In this document: one piece after another, positions 1-8,703 of the stretch
Numbering within the stretch: the first letter of the stretch is position 1
Layout of the letters: every line of letters starts with the position of its first letter
Assembly: GCA_964475595.1 (NCBI GenBank)
Contig: CAYYXG010000008.1
Span: forward strand, 48,991 to 112,990
Direction: 5' to 3'
Source: RGEC01 sp964475595
GTDB taxonomy: Bacteria; Bacteroidota; Bacteroidia; NS11-12g; UBA955
Length of the DNA: 64,000 bases
Program-made: the position numbers and the translations under genes
The notes under the pieces: model-generated
What the model saw: only the letters and a program-made list of their open reading frames with translations
Database searches by the model: none
Told to the model about the DNA's origin: nothing

Positions 1-531
1 GTGCAGCCCTCAGGCGAAGACTGGAAGACCGTATCCATGGCGGGCACTTTGCTTAACGAAGATACCGGCTGGACCGGAAAGGAAATGGATGAGAATACCG
101 TTACTCAGCGGCATCTGGAGGAGGTTTTTCAACGGGTTGGTGCCAAAATTATAACTTCAGGAGAGGCAGATGCAGTGAGGGCCGGGGCATTGAAGCACCT
201 TGTAAGACGGTATCAATTTTCCTTACCTCACAATGATATTCATGCATGTATAGCCCAACTGCATCCTACCCCGGCTGTAGGCGGCTATAACAGGGAAAAG
301 GCCATTTCTGTGATAGATGCGCATGAAACAGAAGGCCGCGGTTTATTTGCCGGCTTTCTGGGATACTATGAAAATGCAAAGCCGCATTTGTGGGTAAATA
401 TTCGCTGTTGCCAATGGTACGGTTCAAAAGCTGTTTTGCATGCAGGTGCCGGAATCAATGCTTTAAGCCATGCAGATGCAGAATGGGATGAAACGGAGGC
501 TAAAATGGCGACCATCGGATCCTGTTTGTAG
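1..531 (+). CDS. menF: Isochorismate synthase, C-terminal part (5' end outside window)
   Basis: This is the C-terminal ~176 residues of a chorismate-binding enzyme. The frame is already open at base 1, so the GTG there is not the true start. Family motifs visible are LHPTPAVGG (visible residues 87-95), the RGLFAGFLGY segment (113-122), and the closing AGAGI...ADAEWDETEAKM block (148-169) with the acidic residues that bind Mg and chorismate. The NIRCCQ stretch resembles Bacteroidota isochorismate synthases, which convert chorismate to isochorismate for menaquinone. Anthranilate- or salicylate-type relatives cannot be fully excluded from the C-terminus alone. A convergent gene ends 8 bp away. 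Confidence 0.75.
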   Translation: MQPSGEDWKTVSMAGTLLNEDTGWTGKEMDENTVTQRHLEEVFQRVGAKIITSGEADAVRAGALKHLVRRYQFSLPHNDIHACIAQLHPTPAVGGYNREKAISVIDAHETEGRGLFAGFLGYYENAKPHLWVNIRCCQWYGSKAVLHAGAGINALSHADAEWDETEAKMATIGSCL

Positions 532-538
532 TCGGCAA

Positions 539-1453
539 TTATTTTTCTGCCGGTGGCGGCGGTGTAGGCCTTGGTCCCGGTGCCGGACGCATTTCACCCT
601 GCCCCAAATCCCAGTTTTTTAGATCGTTTCGCATCCACGTACCCTTGCGGTTTCGTTTGTACACATCATAATCCCCGCTTGGGATATAGTAATACGGGTC
701 ATCTTTTGCCTCCGGGAATGATGGAACTAGTTTGTCGGCGATAATGATTTGTTTATGGGGTTCGTAATAAAAGGATAGTTTTACGTCATTGTGGCATTCC
801 ATGATGATTCTGCACTCTGCACTAGGATCATCTTCGCCTTGTCTGAAAGCCGGATATCCGAAAACGGGTGCTGATTTTGACAGCCAAAGCACTTCCATAA
901 TGGCTTTATTACTGTGTATGGTGTTACCATCGAAACCGAACAGCAGGTAGCGGGTTTTCCCTCCCTTTTTAAAGGGTATGATTTTATAATATAACGCGCC
1001 GGGCCAGGAAGCAGGATCAAGCTCCTCATCTGCAATATCTTTGCTTTGCAACGATGTTGTGTCCAACAACGGATAGGTTTCTAGGGATTTCTTTTTGCGG
1101 GTTTGCAGATAGCCAAAATGCTTAAAGCTGCCATCATTCAGTATCAGATTCCAGGTGTATATCCTTACTTTTTTATCGGGGGATAACAGGATAGAAATGG
1201 TTCTGGAGGTTAGCGAATCCCAGGCATACTCGAAGCTCTCGGGTAGGGCAAGCAGTGTGTCGAGTGAACGGTATACCTGCCAAGCTGCCTCTATTCGTTC
1301 TTCATCGGTTTTCGCTGCAATAAATTTTGGGGCTATTTCTTTGAGATAATTTTCGCCCGCTGCCAATTTCTTAATGGCTGAACTGTCTTTATGGCCTGCA
1401 GTCAAAACACTTCTTGTAAGAAACACAATAAGTATGAAAATCCGTATGCGCAT
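539..1453 (-). CDS. Exported protein of unknown function, proline-rich tail
   Basis: A 304-residue protein with no family I recognise. I chose the ATG at 1453 rather than the one 21 codons upstream because it places a typical signal peptide at the N-terminus (MRIRIFILIVFLTRSVLTAG), and it also removes a clash with the thiolase stop. The body is mixed, with many aromatic and charged residues (for example the YYYIPSGDYDVYKRNRKGTW region), suggesting a soluble beta-rich periplasmic or surface protein. The last ~15 residues are almost only Pro, Ala and Gly (RPAPGPRPTPPPPAEK). No lipobox Cys follows the signal. It lies 56 bp downstream of the thiolase gene in the same direction, so it may be co-transcribed. 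Confidence 0.6.
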   Translation of the reverse strand: MRIRIFILIVFLTRSVLTAGHKDSSAIKKLAAGENYLKEIAPKFIAAKTDEERIEAAWQVYRSLDTLLALPESFEYAWDSLTSRTISILLSPDKKVRIYTWNLILNDGSFKHFGYLQTRKKKSLETYPLLDTTSLQSKDIADEELDPASWPGALYYKIIPFKKGGKTRYLLFGFDGNTIHSNKAIMEVLWLSKSAPVFGYPAFRQGEDDPSAECRIIMECHNDVKLSFYYEPHKQIIIADKLVPSFPEAKDDPYYYIPSGDYDVYKRNRKGTWMRNDLKNWDLGQGEMRPAPGPRPTPPPPAEK

Positions 1454-1509
1454 TTGAATAGGAATAACGAAATACGGCATCGCTTTATTGGATGCCTTAA
1501 AGAAATGGA

Positions 1510-2688
1510 TTAGCAACGTTCAATAACCATGGCGCTGGCACCGCCACCGCCGTTGCATATACCGGCGCCGCCCCATCGGGCATCGTTTTGTTGCAGCACA
1601 TGTACCAAGGTAACCAGAATGCGCGCTCCGGAGGCACCCAGCGGGTGGCCCAGCGATACAGCACCGCCATTTACATTGACCTTATCCGGATTCAATCCCA
1701 TGATTTTGTTATTGGCAAGACCCACTACGGAAAAAGCTTCATTGAGTTCTACAAAATCCAGATCGGTCATCGATATGCCTGCACGTTGCGCGGCGATGGG
1801 CAATGCCTTGCTTGGAGTAGTGGTAAACCATTCAGGTGCCTGTTCTGCATCGGCAAATCCTGCGATTCTGGCCAATGGAGTCAAGCCCAGCTCTTTGAGT
1901 TTTTTCCCGCTAACCAAAACCAGGGCGGCGGCACCGTCGTTCATGGTGCTTGCATTGGCAGCGGTAATGGTTCCATCTTTGGCAAATACCGGTTTCAAAG
2001 CAGGTATTTTGTCGAAGTTAACATTTTTATATTCCTCGTCTTCGGCAAATTCGATGTCTCCTTTGCGCGTGCTGATGGTAACGGGGGTTACCTCCGCAGT
2101 GAATTTTCCGGCTGCCCAGGCATCAGCAGACTTTTTGTAGCTTCCGATGGCAAATGCATCCTGATCTTCGCGGCTGAACTGGTATTCCTTGGCGCACAAC
2201 TCGGCGCAGGTTCCCATAACGGTGTTATTATATACATCCGTTAGGCCATCGTGCTGAAGGCCATCGAGCATGGTGATGTTTCCATATTTAGTGCCTGTTC
2301 TGCTGTTGGTTAGGTAGTGGGGCACCATGCTCATGTTTTCCATGCCGCCGGCCACTACCACATCATTGTGGCCCAGCATAATGCTTTGAGCACCCAGTGC
2401 TACTGATTTCATGCCGCTTGCACATACTTTGTTGATGGTGGTTGCCGGAACGTGATCCGGGATTCCGGCAAATTTGGCCGCCTGTCGGGCAGGTGCCTGA
2501 CCTACGCCGGCCTGCAGCACACAGCCCATATAAACCTCTTGTACGGCATTGGGGGATACCCCGCTTTTTTGAAGGGCGGCCTGAATGGCGGCAGCACCCA
2601 GTTTAGGAGCGCTAACTGTGGAAAAGGTTCCGTTGAAACTGCCCATGGCGGTGCGCATGGCAGCTACGATATAAACTTCTTCAATCAT
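1510..2688 (-). CDS. Acetyl-CoA C-acetyltransferase (thiolase II)
   Basis: A full-length thiolase (392 residues, the usual size) that condenses two acetyl-CoA or cleaves acetoacetyl-CoA in the cytoplasm. All catalytic motifs are present: the acyl-accepting Cys89 in NKVCASGMKS, NEAF, GGAVSLGHPLGASGAR with the catalytic His, and the CNGGGGAS loop with the second Cys. The start at 2688 (MIEEVYIVAAMRT) matches the family N-terminus; an upstream in-frame ATG would add six unusual residues and leave less room for the promoter. A perfect -7 box, TACCTTTG, lies at 2704-2711 on this strand, 15 nt before the start. The substrate preference (biosynthetic or beta-oxidation) cannot be read from the sequence. 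Confidence 0.93.
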   Translation of the reverse strand: MIEEVYIVAAMRTAMGSFNGTFSTVSAPKLGAAAIQAALQKSGVSPNAVQEVYMGCVLQAGVGQAPARQAAKFAGIPDHVPATTINKVCASGMKSVALGAQSIMLGHNDVVVAGGMENMSMVPHYLTNSRTGTKYGNITMLDGLQHDGLTDVYNNTVMGTCAELCAKEYQFSREDQDAFAIGSYKKSADAWAAGKFTAEVTPVTISTRKGDIEFAEDEEYKNVNFDKIPALKPVFAKDGTITAANASTMNDGAAALVLVSGKKLKELGLTPLARIAGFADAEQAPEWFTTTPSKALPIAAQRAGISMTDLDFVELNEAFSVVGLANNKIMGLNPDKVNVNGGAVSLGHPLGASGARILVTLVHVLQQNDARWGGAGICNGGGGASAMVIERC

Positions 2689-2723
2689 GATGACTTTGCG
2701 TGGCAAAGGTACACCAAATAGCT

Positions 2724-3140
2724 TTACTCAATGGTCTTTTTCAGCACGTAACGGGTTATAACGATGCCATTTTCGCTGCTGCCGGCACTGCCTGAAGCCC
2801 TGGATCCGAAAGTGCTATTGCTATTGATTAATTCCCAGCCATCATTCAGGTATTCTTCCAGTTTCAAAGAAATAGTGACGTCGTTAGAGCGGATATTTTC
2901 GAATTTAATGCCAACCAGACTGTAGAAATGGCCCAGTTCCTGTTCCTGTATATTGCCTTCTGCGGTTGAGGAAATAAGTCTTGATCGGGCCATGCCACCG
3001 CCCACCAGACTTTCTACGGCTGTCAATTGCATGACTTTTACCTTGGGCGCAGTAGGTTTGGCTTGTTTGAAAGATGAGAAAAATAAAGCACCTGACAATG
3101 CAAGCGCTACAATGCTGAAGATGGTTAAAGCGTTTTTCAT
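2724..3140 (-). CDS. Membrane-anchored or exported protein, DUF4177-like C-terminus
   Basis: A 138-residue protein. The start at 3140 (MKNALTIFSIVALALSG) places a hydrophobic signal/anchor first; the open frame extends 18 codons further upstream without adding anything recognisable. The C-terminal part has the pattern LEEYLNDGWELINSNS followed by a short beta strand ending RYVLKK, which resembles the small DUF4177 fold (LNelGxeGWELV...yilKR). Function unknown. A perfect -7 box (TAAATTTG on this strand) lies about 23 nt before the ATG. It is divergent from the LON-domain gene at 3230. Confidence 0.55.
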   Translation of the reverse strand: MKNALTIFSIVALALSGALFFSSFKQAKPTAPKVKVMQLTAVESLVGGGMARSRLISSTAEGNIQEQELGHFYSLVGIKFENIRSNDVTISLKLEEYLNDGWELINSNSTFGSRASGSAGSSENGIVITRYVLKKTIE

Positions 3141-3212
3141 AAGAAATTTTGAATTTGTTACTTCAAATTTAAGGCCAAAACGATTGCATTTCACAAAATG
3201 CTACTTGCTCAG

Positions 3213-3220
3213 TAGCTTTG
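3213..3220 (+). promoter_or_regulatory. -7 promoter box of the LON-domain/tsaB operon
   Basis: TAGCTTTG fits the Bacteroidota -7 consensus TAnnTTTG exactly and sits 9 nt before the ATG at 3230, which predicts a leader of only a few nucleotides. Confidence 0.5.
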
Positions 3221-3229
3221 CAGTTACCT

Positions 3230-3856
3230 ATGAAGTATTTGCCGCTTTTTCCGCTGGAACTGGTTGTTTTCGAAAAAGAAAAAGTTCGGTTGCATATTTT
3301 TGAACCCCGCTACAGGCAGTTAATCAACGAAACGTTGGAAGATAATTCCACATTTGGCATGCCGGTGGTGTTTAATGGTAAGCTGGAGGGCACCGGAACT
3401 GAACTGGGAAGTGTGAAGTTGGTCAATACATGGCCGGGAGGGGAGATGGATATTGAATGTGAAGCTATTTCGAGATTTGAACTGCTTGAATTTCAACCGG
3501 TTTATAGTGGTAAGCTATATGGAGGCGGGTTTGTTCGCGATATTCCATTTACCGATAATGAGGATAAGGAACTGAAGCTGAGAATTGCAGATCTGTTAAA
3601 GGAGTTATATACGCACACACAATTTGATGGAGGAAAATTTCCTGATCCATGGGCTGATTTTCATACCTGGATTCACAAATGTGGTTTATTGCCCGAGCAG
3701 GAAATTGAGCTGTCAGCGTTGAATACAATGTATGAGCGGCAGCTTTATGTAATTAATCATTTGAAAAATTTGCTAATTTCTCTGTCCGGCCTGAAGCAAA
3801 TGAAGGAAAAAATTCAGTTGAACGGGCATTTTAAAAAAATGTCGAATCCGTTATGA
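3230..3856 (+). CDS. LON N-terminal (substrate-binding) domain protein
   Basis: A stand-alone LON substrate-binding domain protein of 208 residues, without AAA or protease domains. The diagnostic start is LPLFPLELVVFEKEKVRLHI followed by FEPRYRQLI. This family (PF02190) is related to the N-domain of Lon and to cereblon; its role as a free protein is unclear, possibly adaptor or substrate binding. The ATG at 3230 is preferred over an upstream in-frame codon because it directly precedes the conserved block and lies 9 nt after a perfect -7 box. Its stop overlaps the tsaB start by 4 bp (ATGA), implying translational coupling. Confidence 0.82.
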   Translation: MKYLPLFPLELVVFEKEKVRLHIFEPRYRQLINETLEDNSTFGMPVVFNGKLEGTGTELGSVKLVNTWPGGEMDIECEAISRFELLEFQPVYSGKLYGGGFVRDIPFTDNEDKELKLRIADLLKELYTHTQFDGGKFPDPWADFHTWIHKCGLLPEQEIELSALNTMYERQLYVINHLKNLLISLSGLKQMKEKIQLNGHFKKMSNPL

Positions 3857-4524
3857 TCCTTTGCATAGAAACTTCCGGAGCCATTGGCTCAGTGGCGCTT
3901 GCAGGGGCTGATGGGCAGTGTGTGGAAGTTTGCATAACCACTTCCGAAAATGCCCATGCTGAGCAGATTCCGGTTATGGCAGAACAGCTGATGAATCGGG
4001 CGGTAGCTGAAGGTGGCAGTATTGCAGCCATAGCGGTCAACAAGGGCCCCGGTTCCTATACGGGATTGCGAATCGGAACCAGTCTGGCAAAAGGGCTATG
4101 CTTTGGGCTGGGCGTTCCGCTGATTGCTTGCGACGGGCTGCAACTGATGGCAAAAAGGGCTGCATCAACCGGTTTGTCGGGCGACTTTTATATATGCATG
4201 ATGGATGCCCGTCGAAATGAGGTGTTTTACGCCATTTACAGCGCCGAATTTAACATTTTGGAGCCCTTGGCTAATAAGATATTGTCGGAGGACGTTTGGA
4301 TTGAATACGCGGGTAAAAAAGTGGTATTTTGCGGCAATGCGGTAGGGAAGTTAAAGACATTGATTCCGACATTTTCCCACTACCCTGCCATGGAGTGTGT
4401 GCCGGATGCATCTTGGCTTTGTTTCGATGCATACGCGCAGCTAAAAGAACAAAAACTGGCAGACCTGGCCTACTTTGAGCCTGATTACGGAAAGGCGTTT
4501 TACACAGGTACTCACAGCAAGTAA
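3853..4524 (+). CDS. tsaB: tRNA threonylcarbamoyladenosine biosynthesis protein TsaB
   Basis: TsaB is the non-catalytic ASKHA-fold partner of TsaD in making t6A37 on tRNAs that read ANN codons. The protein (223 residues, normal length) begins MILCIETSG, and shows HAEQIPVMAEQLM and the strongly conserved NKGPGSYTGLRIGTSLAKGL block, which mark this family. Start and stop are tightly packed: ATG overlaps the stop of the LON-domain gene by 4 bp and the next gene starts 4 bp after the TAA, so the three genes form one operon. Cytoplasmic. Confidence 0.93.
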   Translation: MILCIETSGAIGSVALAGADGQCVEVCITTSENAHAEQIPVMAEQLMNRAVAEGGSIAAIAVNKGPGSYTGLRIGTSLAKGLCFGLGVPLIACDGLQLMAKRAASTGLSGDFYICMMDARRNEVFYAIYSAEFNILEPLANKILSEDVWIEYAGKKVVFCGNAVGKLKTLIPTFSHYPAMECVPDASWLCFDAYAQLKEQKLADLAYFEPDYGKAFYTGTHSK

Positions 4525-4528
4525 TGGG

Positions 4529-5095
4529 ATGAAGGTATTGCTGATAGATAACTACGATTCATTTACCTGGAATCTGGTGCACTACCTGACCTTAGCAGGC
4601 GCTGATGTTACGGTTAGGTATAATGATCAAATTTCGGCTGAAGGCCATTACGATACTGATTTCAGCGGACTGGTTATAAGTCCTGGTCCCTGCACACCGC
4701 AGGATGCGGGTAACCTTATGCCATTATTGTCTGAAGCGATTGGCAAACTGCCTGTTTTGGGCGTTTGTTTGGGTCATCAGGCCTTGGGCATACATTTTGG
4801 CTACCGTTTGGTTCGTGCTGCAAGTCCGGTGCATGGAAAGTCCAGCAATATTCAACACGACGGTAAGGGTGTTTTTTATGGATTGCCAAACCCTTTGCAG
4901 GTGGGCCGATACCACAGTCTGATATTAGAATCCATGGAAAAAGATTCGCCTTTGGAGGTAACAGCGCATTGTGAAGGAGAAATCATGGGAATAAAGCACA
5001 AGAATTTACCCATTCAGGGAGTGCAGTTTCATCCTGAAAGTGTGCTTACGCCACAGGGACAGGATATGATCACGAATTGGGTAAAATCACTTTGA
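4529..5095 (+). CDS. Anthranilate/aminodeoxychorismate synthase component II (glutamine amidotransferase)
   Basis: A class I glutamine amidotransferase of 188 residues that supplies ammonia from glutamine to a chorismate-using partner. It starts MKVLLIDNYDSFTWNLVHYL and carries the nucleophile Cys in GVCLGHQALG and the His-Glu pair in QFHPESVLTP. The start at 4529 matches the family and lies 4 bp after tsaB; an upstream frame extension overlaps tsaB. TrpG and PabA cannot be separated by sequence alone. It is not in a trp cluster here, so it may serve folate synthesis (PabA) or both. Its 3' end overlaps that of convergent dxs by 9 bp. Confidence 0.88.
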   Translation: MKVLLIDNYDSFTWNLVHYLTLAGADVTVRYNDQISAEGHYDTDFSGLVISPGPCTPQDAGNLMPLLSEAIGKLPVLGVCLGHQALGIHFGYRLVRAASPVHGKSSNIQHDGKGVFYGLPNPLQVGRYHSLILESMEKDSPLEVTAHCEGEIMGIKHKNLPIQGVQFHPESVLTPQGQDMITNWVKSL

Positions 5096-6823
5096 AAAGG
5101 ACATTTGTATGGCCTCGGCGATTTTTTCCGGAGAATAGCCACACACATCAAACAGCAAATCATTACTGCCATGGGTAATAAAGGCATCGGGAATGCCAAG
5201 ATGCGTTATTTTTCCATTGAAACCCTGCTGATATAGGGAGTGGGAAACAGATTCGCCAAAACCGCCGGTAATGCATCCGTCTTCCACGGTAATGATGTGG
5301 GAATAATACTGACCGATCTGCGATAAAAGGTCGGTAGGAAGAGGATGAATAACCGGAAAATGATAATGCGAGGCCGGGGAATTGCAAAGACTAAAGGCCT
5401 TATGGGCAAGCTGTGTGGCGTTTCCTGTGCTGATAACAGCAGTGTTTTCTCCTTTTCTAAGACAAATTCCCGGATGAGAGCATATCGTTTCAGAATCAAA
5501 TTCCCAGAACAAATCCGTAATTGGGCCTTTGGGATAGCGAATGATTACGGGGTGGTCTGCATAAACTGCCTGATGCATCATGGCTTTGAGTTCAGCATCG
5601 GTAGCCGGAGCCAGAATGGTTAGACCGGGAATGCAGCGCAGCATCGGTATGTCAAATGCACCATGATGGGTGGGACCATCTTCGCCAACAAGGCCGGCTC
5701 GGTCTATACAAATCACAACAGGCAGGTTTTGCAGGGCAATATCGTGAATGACTTGGTCGTAGCCACGTTGCAGAAACGTAGAGTAAATGAATAAGAATGG
5801 CTTTATCCCATTAGCGGCCAAGCCGGCAGCGAAAGTCACCGCATGCTGCTCTGCTATTCCCGTGTCGAAGAAACGTTCGGGGTAGGTGTGGAAGCATTTA
5901 ATCAATCCGCTTCCGCTGGGCATTGCAGGGGTTATCCCGCCAACATGGCTGTGTTGTTGGGCGATGTCCAGCATACATTGTCCGGCTATCTCGTGCCATT
6001 TTGCGGTTTCTTTGGTTTCTTGGGCCTCAATTTTGACAAACTTGCCGGTACTATGCCATTTGGTTTGTTCAGCTTCGGCTGGGGCGTATCCCTTTCCTTT
6101 GGTGGTTTTGATATGCAAAACCCTGGGGTGTCGCAATGATTTTAGGTGCTGCAAACTTTCGAGCAGTAGAGGCAGATTGTGGCCATCAATGGGTCCGTGG
6201 TAATCCAGATTTAGTGCGGTAAACAGGTTAGGTTCTCCGGGCTTAATACCGGCCAGGTGCTCATTCATAGCTCCGGTCCCTGCATCAATACTGATTTGGT
6301 TATCATTAACAATAATGAGCAGGTTGGCTCCGCTTGCAGCAGCGTTGTTTAGGGCCTCAAAAGACATTCCGCCACTGAGTGCGCCGTCACCAACAATGGC
6401 AATGTGTGTAGATTGGTTTTTTCCCATTAGTTTGTCAGCCATGGCCATGCCCAGTGCAGCAGAAATGGCGGTGCTGGAATGCCCGGTTCCAAAATGATCG
6501 GCAGGATTTTCGCCGCGTTTAGGGAAGCCGGCAATGCCCCCATAACTTCTGATGGATTTAAGTTGGTCTCGCCGGCCGGTAAGGATTTTATAGGCATAAC
6601 TTTGATGTCCGACATCCCAAACGAATCGATCATCGGCGGGGTTGAAGACCTTTAACAGTGCGACGGTTAGTTCTACTACCCCAAGATTTCCTGCAAAATG
6701 TCCACCGTGTTTAAGTATGGAATCTATGAGAAATTGTCTGCATTCACCGCTCAGTATATGCAAATCCTTTTCATTTAATGGTGAAACATCCTCAGCGCTA
6801 TTGATGGTTTGTAGCAGACTCAA
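5087..6823 (-). CDS. dxs: 1-deoxy-D-xylulose-5-phosphate synthase
   Basis: DXS condenses pyruvate and glyceraldehyde 3-phosphate with thiamine diphosphate, the first step of the MEP isoprenoid pathway. Visible motifs: DVGHQSYAYKILTGR, the ThDP motif GDGALSGGMSFEALNNA...NDNQ, IAEQHAVTFAAG, and RAGLVGEDGPTHHG. At 578 residues it is about 40 shorter than the E. coli enzyme, with a compact linker after KGKGYAPAE; no motif is lost. The start is TTG at 6823: it gives MSLLQTINS, and a perfect -7 box (TAATTTTG, 6832-6839) ends 8 nt before it. It is divergent from the nucleoid-protein gene across a 370-bp AT-rich gap. Confidence 0.95.
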   Translation of the reverse strand: MSLLQTINSAEDVSPLNEKDLHILSGECRQFLIDSILKHGGHFAGNLGVVELTVALLKVFNPADDRFVWDVGHQSYAYKILTGRRDQLKSIRSYGGIAGFPKRGENPADHFGTGHSSTAISAALGMAMADKLMGKNQSTHIAIVGDGALSGGMSFEALNNAAASGANLLIIVNDNQISIDAGTGAMNEHLAGIKPGEPNLFTALNLDYHGPIDGHNLPLLLESLQHLKSLRHPRVLHIKTTKGKGYAPAEAEQTKWHSTGKFVKIEAQETKETAKWHEIAGQCMLDIAQQHSHVGGITPAMPSGSGLIKCFHTYPERFFDTGIAEQHAVTFAAGLAANGIKPFLFIYSTFLQRGYDQVIHDIALQNLPVVICIDRAGLVGEDGPTHHGAFDIPMLRCIPGLTILAPATDAELKAMMHQAVYADHPVIIRYPKGPITDLFWEFDSETICSHPGICLRKGENTAVISTGNATQLAHKAFSLCNSPASHYHFPVIHPLPTDLLSQIGQYYSHIITVEDGCITGGFGESVSHSLYQQGFNGKITHLGIPDAFITHGSNDLLFDVCGYSPEKIAEAIQMSFSK

Positions 6824-6831
6824 TTTAATTG

Positions 6832-6839
6832 CAAAATTA
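6832..6839 (-). promoter_or_regulatory. -7 promoter box of dxs
   Basis: The minus strand reads TAATTTTG, a perfect TAnnTTTG match, 8 nt upstream of the TTG start of dxs. It supports the TTG start and a very short leader. Confidence 0.5.
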
Positions 6840-6845
6840 CCATAA

Positions 6846-7194
6846 GTGTGGCGGAAGATACCTACCTATTTTTTAGTTTTTATGTTGAAATACAAATTGG
6901 TTTTTTATCAAATCGTGATGATGGTCATTTTATAATTCACTAATTTGAGTAAGTGAAAACAAAAAATTCAGTAATTGGTTTCATGGAAATTTCATTTTAC
7001 GGTAAATATATATATCATAGTTGTTGTTAAAATAATTGTTTAACACATTGTAATACAGAAATATATGAGTAAAAAAACCCGTAAATATGGCTTGATATAC
7101 TAAAATAATTATGGGTTTTCTTAATAATTATTTTGATATTAAAAAAAATAACACAATTTTTGCAGAACAATTTTAACACAACATAAATAAAATT
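6846..7194. promoter_or_regulatory. AT-rich divergent intergenic region between dxs and the nucleoid-protein gene
   Basis: This gap has no credible gene. It is very AT-rich with many A/T runs. Near the right end lie TTTG (7132-7135) and AATTTTTG (7155-7162) separated by 19 bp, a good -33/-7 pair for the gene at 7195, leaving a leader of about 30 nt. An inverted repeat TTCACT...AGTGAA sits near 6937-6958. AT-rich tracts are what AT-hook proteins bind, so autoregulation by the adjacent gene product is possible but only inferred. Confidence 0.45.
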
Positions 7195-7857
7195 ATGGCA
7201 CGTAAACCAAAAGTAGCGGCAAAGCCCGCAGCTCCTGCTCCTGTGGCGGATGCAACTCCTAAAAAAAGGGGTAGAAAGCCGGGCTCAAAAAATAAAGTTC
7301 AGGGAAAAAAGCGCGGACGTAAGGTTGTGAAACCCGCAGTCAATGTTTTTGAAGCCATTGAAAAGCAAATGAAGGCCATGGCTGTGGCATTAAAGAAAGC
7401 CAAAGCAGCGGCTGATAAACAAGTAGCTAAAATAGAGGCAAAAGCAGAAAAACTGGTGGAAAAAGCAGAAGCTAAGGCAACCAAGAAAGTTGAAAGATTG
7501 AAGGCAAGGATGAAAGCCAAGCGCCGTGGTCCCGGTCGTCCGGCCAAGCGTGGAAGAAAACCGGGTCGTCCCGCTGCTCCCAAGCCGGCTGCACGTCGTG
7601 GAAGACCACCCAAGGCGGCAAAGAAGCGCGGTGGCAGACCTCGCAAAGGCCAGCCTACCAAAAAGAGCATGATCCTGGATTTTATGAAAACCGCACCGAA
7701 AACTGTTAAATCTGCCGATTTGATTGGAGCGCTTTTTGCCAAAAGTGGTGAATCAGATAAAAAGCGTTTTTATCAGGGAATGTATACTACCCTTACCCAG
7801 ATTTATAAGAGTGGTGAGTTGAAAAAAGTTAAGGACGGAATTTCTCTGGCCAAATAA
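7195..7857 (+). CDS. AT-hook, histone-H1-like nucleoid protein
   Basis: A 220-residue, very basic protein rich in Lys, Ala, Arg and Pro. Order of parts: an N-terminal tail with a KKRGRKPGSK hook (about 23-32); a second basic patch KKRGRK (38-43); a Lys/Ala-rich heptad-like helix (about 52-110) that could form a coiled coil; a run of AT-hook cores GPGRPAKRGRKPGRP, RRGRPPK and GGRPRKG (about 112-152); and a 65-residue C-terminal domain (KKSMILDFMKT...KVKDGISLAK) that looks like a small helix-turn-helix/winged-helix fold. The Gly-Arg-Pro cores insert into the minor groove of AT-rich DNA in known AT-hook proteins. A role as an abundant DNA-compacting protein is inferred. A strong terminator follows at once. 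Confidence 0.7.
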   Translation: MARKPKVAAKPAAPAPVADATPKKRGRKPGSKNKVQGKKRGRKVVKPAVNVFEAIEKQMKAMAVALKKAKAAADKQVAKIEAKAEKLVEKAEAKATKKVERLKARMKAKRRGPGRPAKRGRKPGRPAAPKPAARRGRPPKAAKKRGGRPRKGQPTKKSMILDFMKTAPKTVKSADLIGALFAKSGESDKKRFYQGMYTTLTQIYKSGELKKVKDGISLAK

Positions 7858-7874
7858 AAAGTAATTGCTAATTT

Positions 7875-7900
7875 AAAAAGGGGCGCATAGCCCCTTTTTT
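7875..7900. terminator. Rho-independent terminator, usable in both directions
   Basis: The stem AAAAAGGGGC/GCCCCTTTTT (10 bp) with the 5-nt loop GCATA is followed by a T run and preceded by an A run. It lies 18 bp after the nucleoid-protein gene and reaches the last bases of convergent prmC, so it can end both transcripts. Confidence 0.88.
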
Positions 7901-8699
7901 ATTTTATGGCATGCAGAAATCGCAGGTTTCCGCTCATGTCCTTCAGCAGTTCTTTTTTTGCAAATGCATTAAAAAGAATGAATGTTTCAGAGGCATAATC
8001 ACTGTTGATTTCAGCCCAAAGTTCGCAACCGGTATGCTGCTCAGATAGCAATGCTGCCAGTTTTTTATAAAATATCAGTGGATCGCTGCTATCCGGGAAC
8101 AAGGCCGAATGGGGTTCCCACTCAATCACATTGGATTTAAGGGTTTTTAATTCTGTCCGGTCTATGTAGGGAGGATTAGAAACAATCAGATCCCATTGTT
8201 TAGAAGCATTGAATGATTCAATAAAGTCAACACATTCAAATTGAATTCTTTTTGAAACGCCGACGGCATCCGCATTTTGTATGGCGATATCAAGTGCTTG
8301 CTTATTGATATCAAGTGCAGTGGCTGTCCATGATTTATGGGTATGAAGCAGGGTGATGGGGATGCATCCCGACCCGGTTCCTACTTCCAGCAGATGCAAG
8401 TTTTCTCTCTGATTGTTTTTAATAATCAGGTCACACAGCTCCTCAGTTTCCGGCCTTGGGATAAGCGTACTTTGGTTAACCCTGAAGCGCATACCATAAA
8501 ACCATGCCTCGCCCAAAATATATTGTATCGGTTCATGGGTTAGCAGTCTGTCAATAATTTCCTGCATTGGCTCTTGTTCCAGGGTCAGATTCCGATCTTG
8601 CAGCCAACTTACATAGGTTTGAAAACAGGCAGCGGCTTCATCGTTACCCAGAACGGCAGCTACCATTTCCATCCATTGTTGTTTAAGGGATTGCTGCAT
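7899..8699 (-). CDS. prmC: Peptide chain release factor N5-glutamine methyltransferase
   Basis: PrmC methylates the Gln of the GGQ motif in release factors RF1 and RF2 using S-adenosylmethionine. The 266-residue protein has an N-terminal helical domain, the SAM-binding LEVGTGSGCIPITLL (about 99-113) and the catalytic VSNPPYIDRTE, the hallmark NPPY motif that contacts the target glutamine. It is the last gene of the long minus-strand operon that begins with panD; its ATG lies 4 bp after the stop of the lamin-tail gene. The bidirectional terminator at 7875-7900 overlaps its stop codon. Confidence 0.95.
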   Translation of the reverse strand: MQQSLKQQWMEMVAAVLGNDEAAACFQTYVSWLQDRNLTLEQEPMQEIIDRLLTHEPIQYILGEAWFYGMRFRVNQSTLIPRPETEELCDLIIKNNQRENLHLLEVGTGSGCIPITLLHTHKSWTATALDINKQALDIAIQNADAVGVSKRIQFECVDFIESFNASKQWDLIVSNPPYIDRTELKTLKSNVIEWEPHSALFPDSSDPLIFYKKLAALLSEQHTGCELWAEINSDYASETFILFNAFAKKELLKDMSGNLRFLHAIK

Positions 8700-8703
8700 T
8701 CAA

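Noticed and set aside
1529..2244. Two overlapping 203- and 218-codon plus-strand frames inside the thiolase gene
   Set aside because: Antisense shadows of a full-length thiolase with all catalytic motifs.
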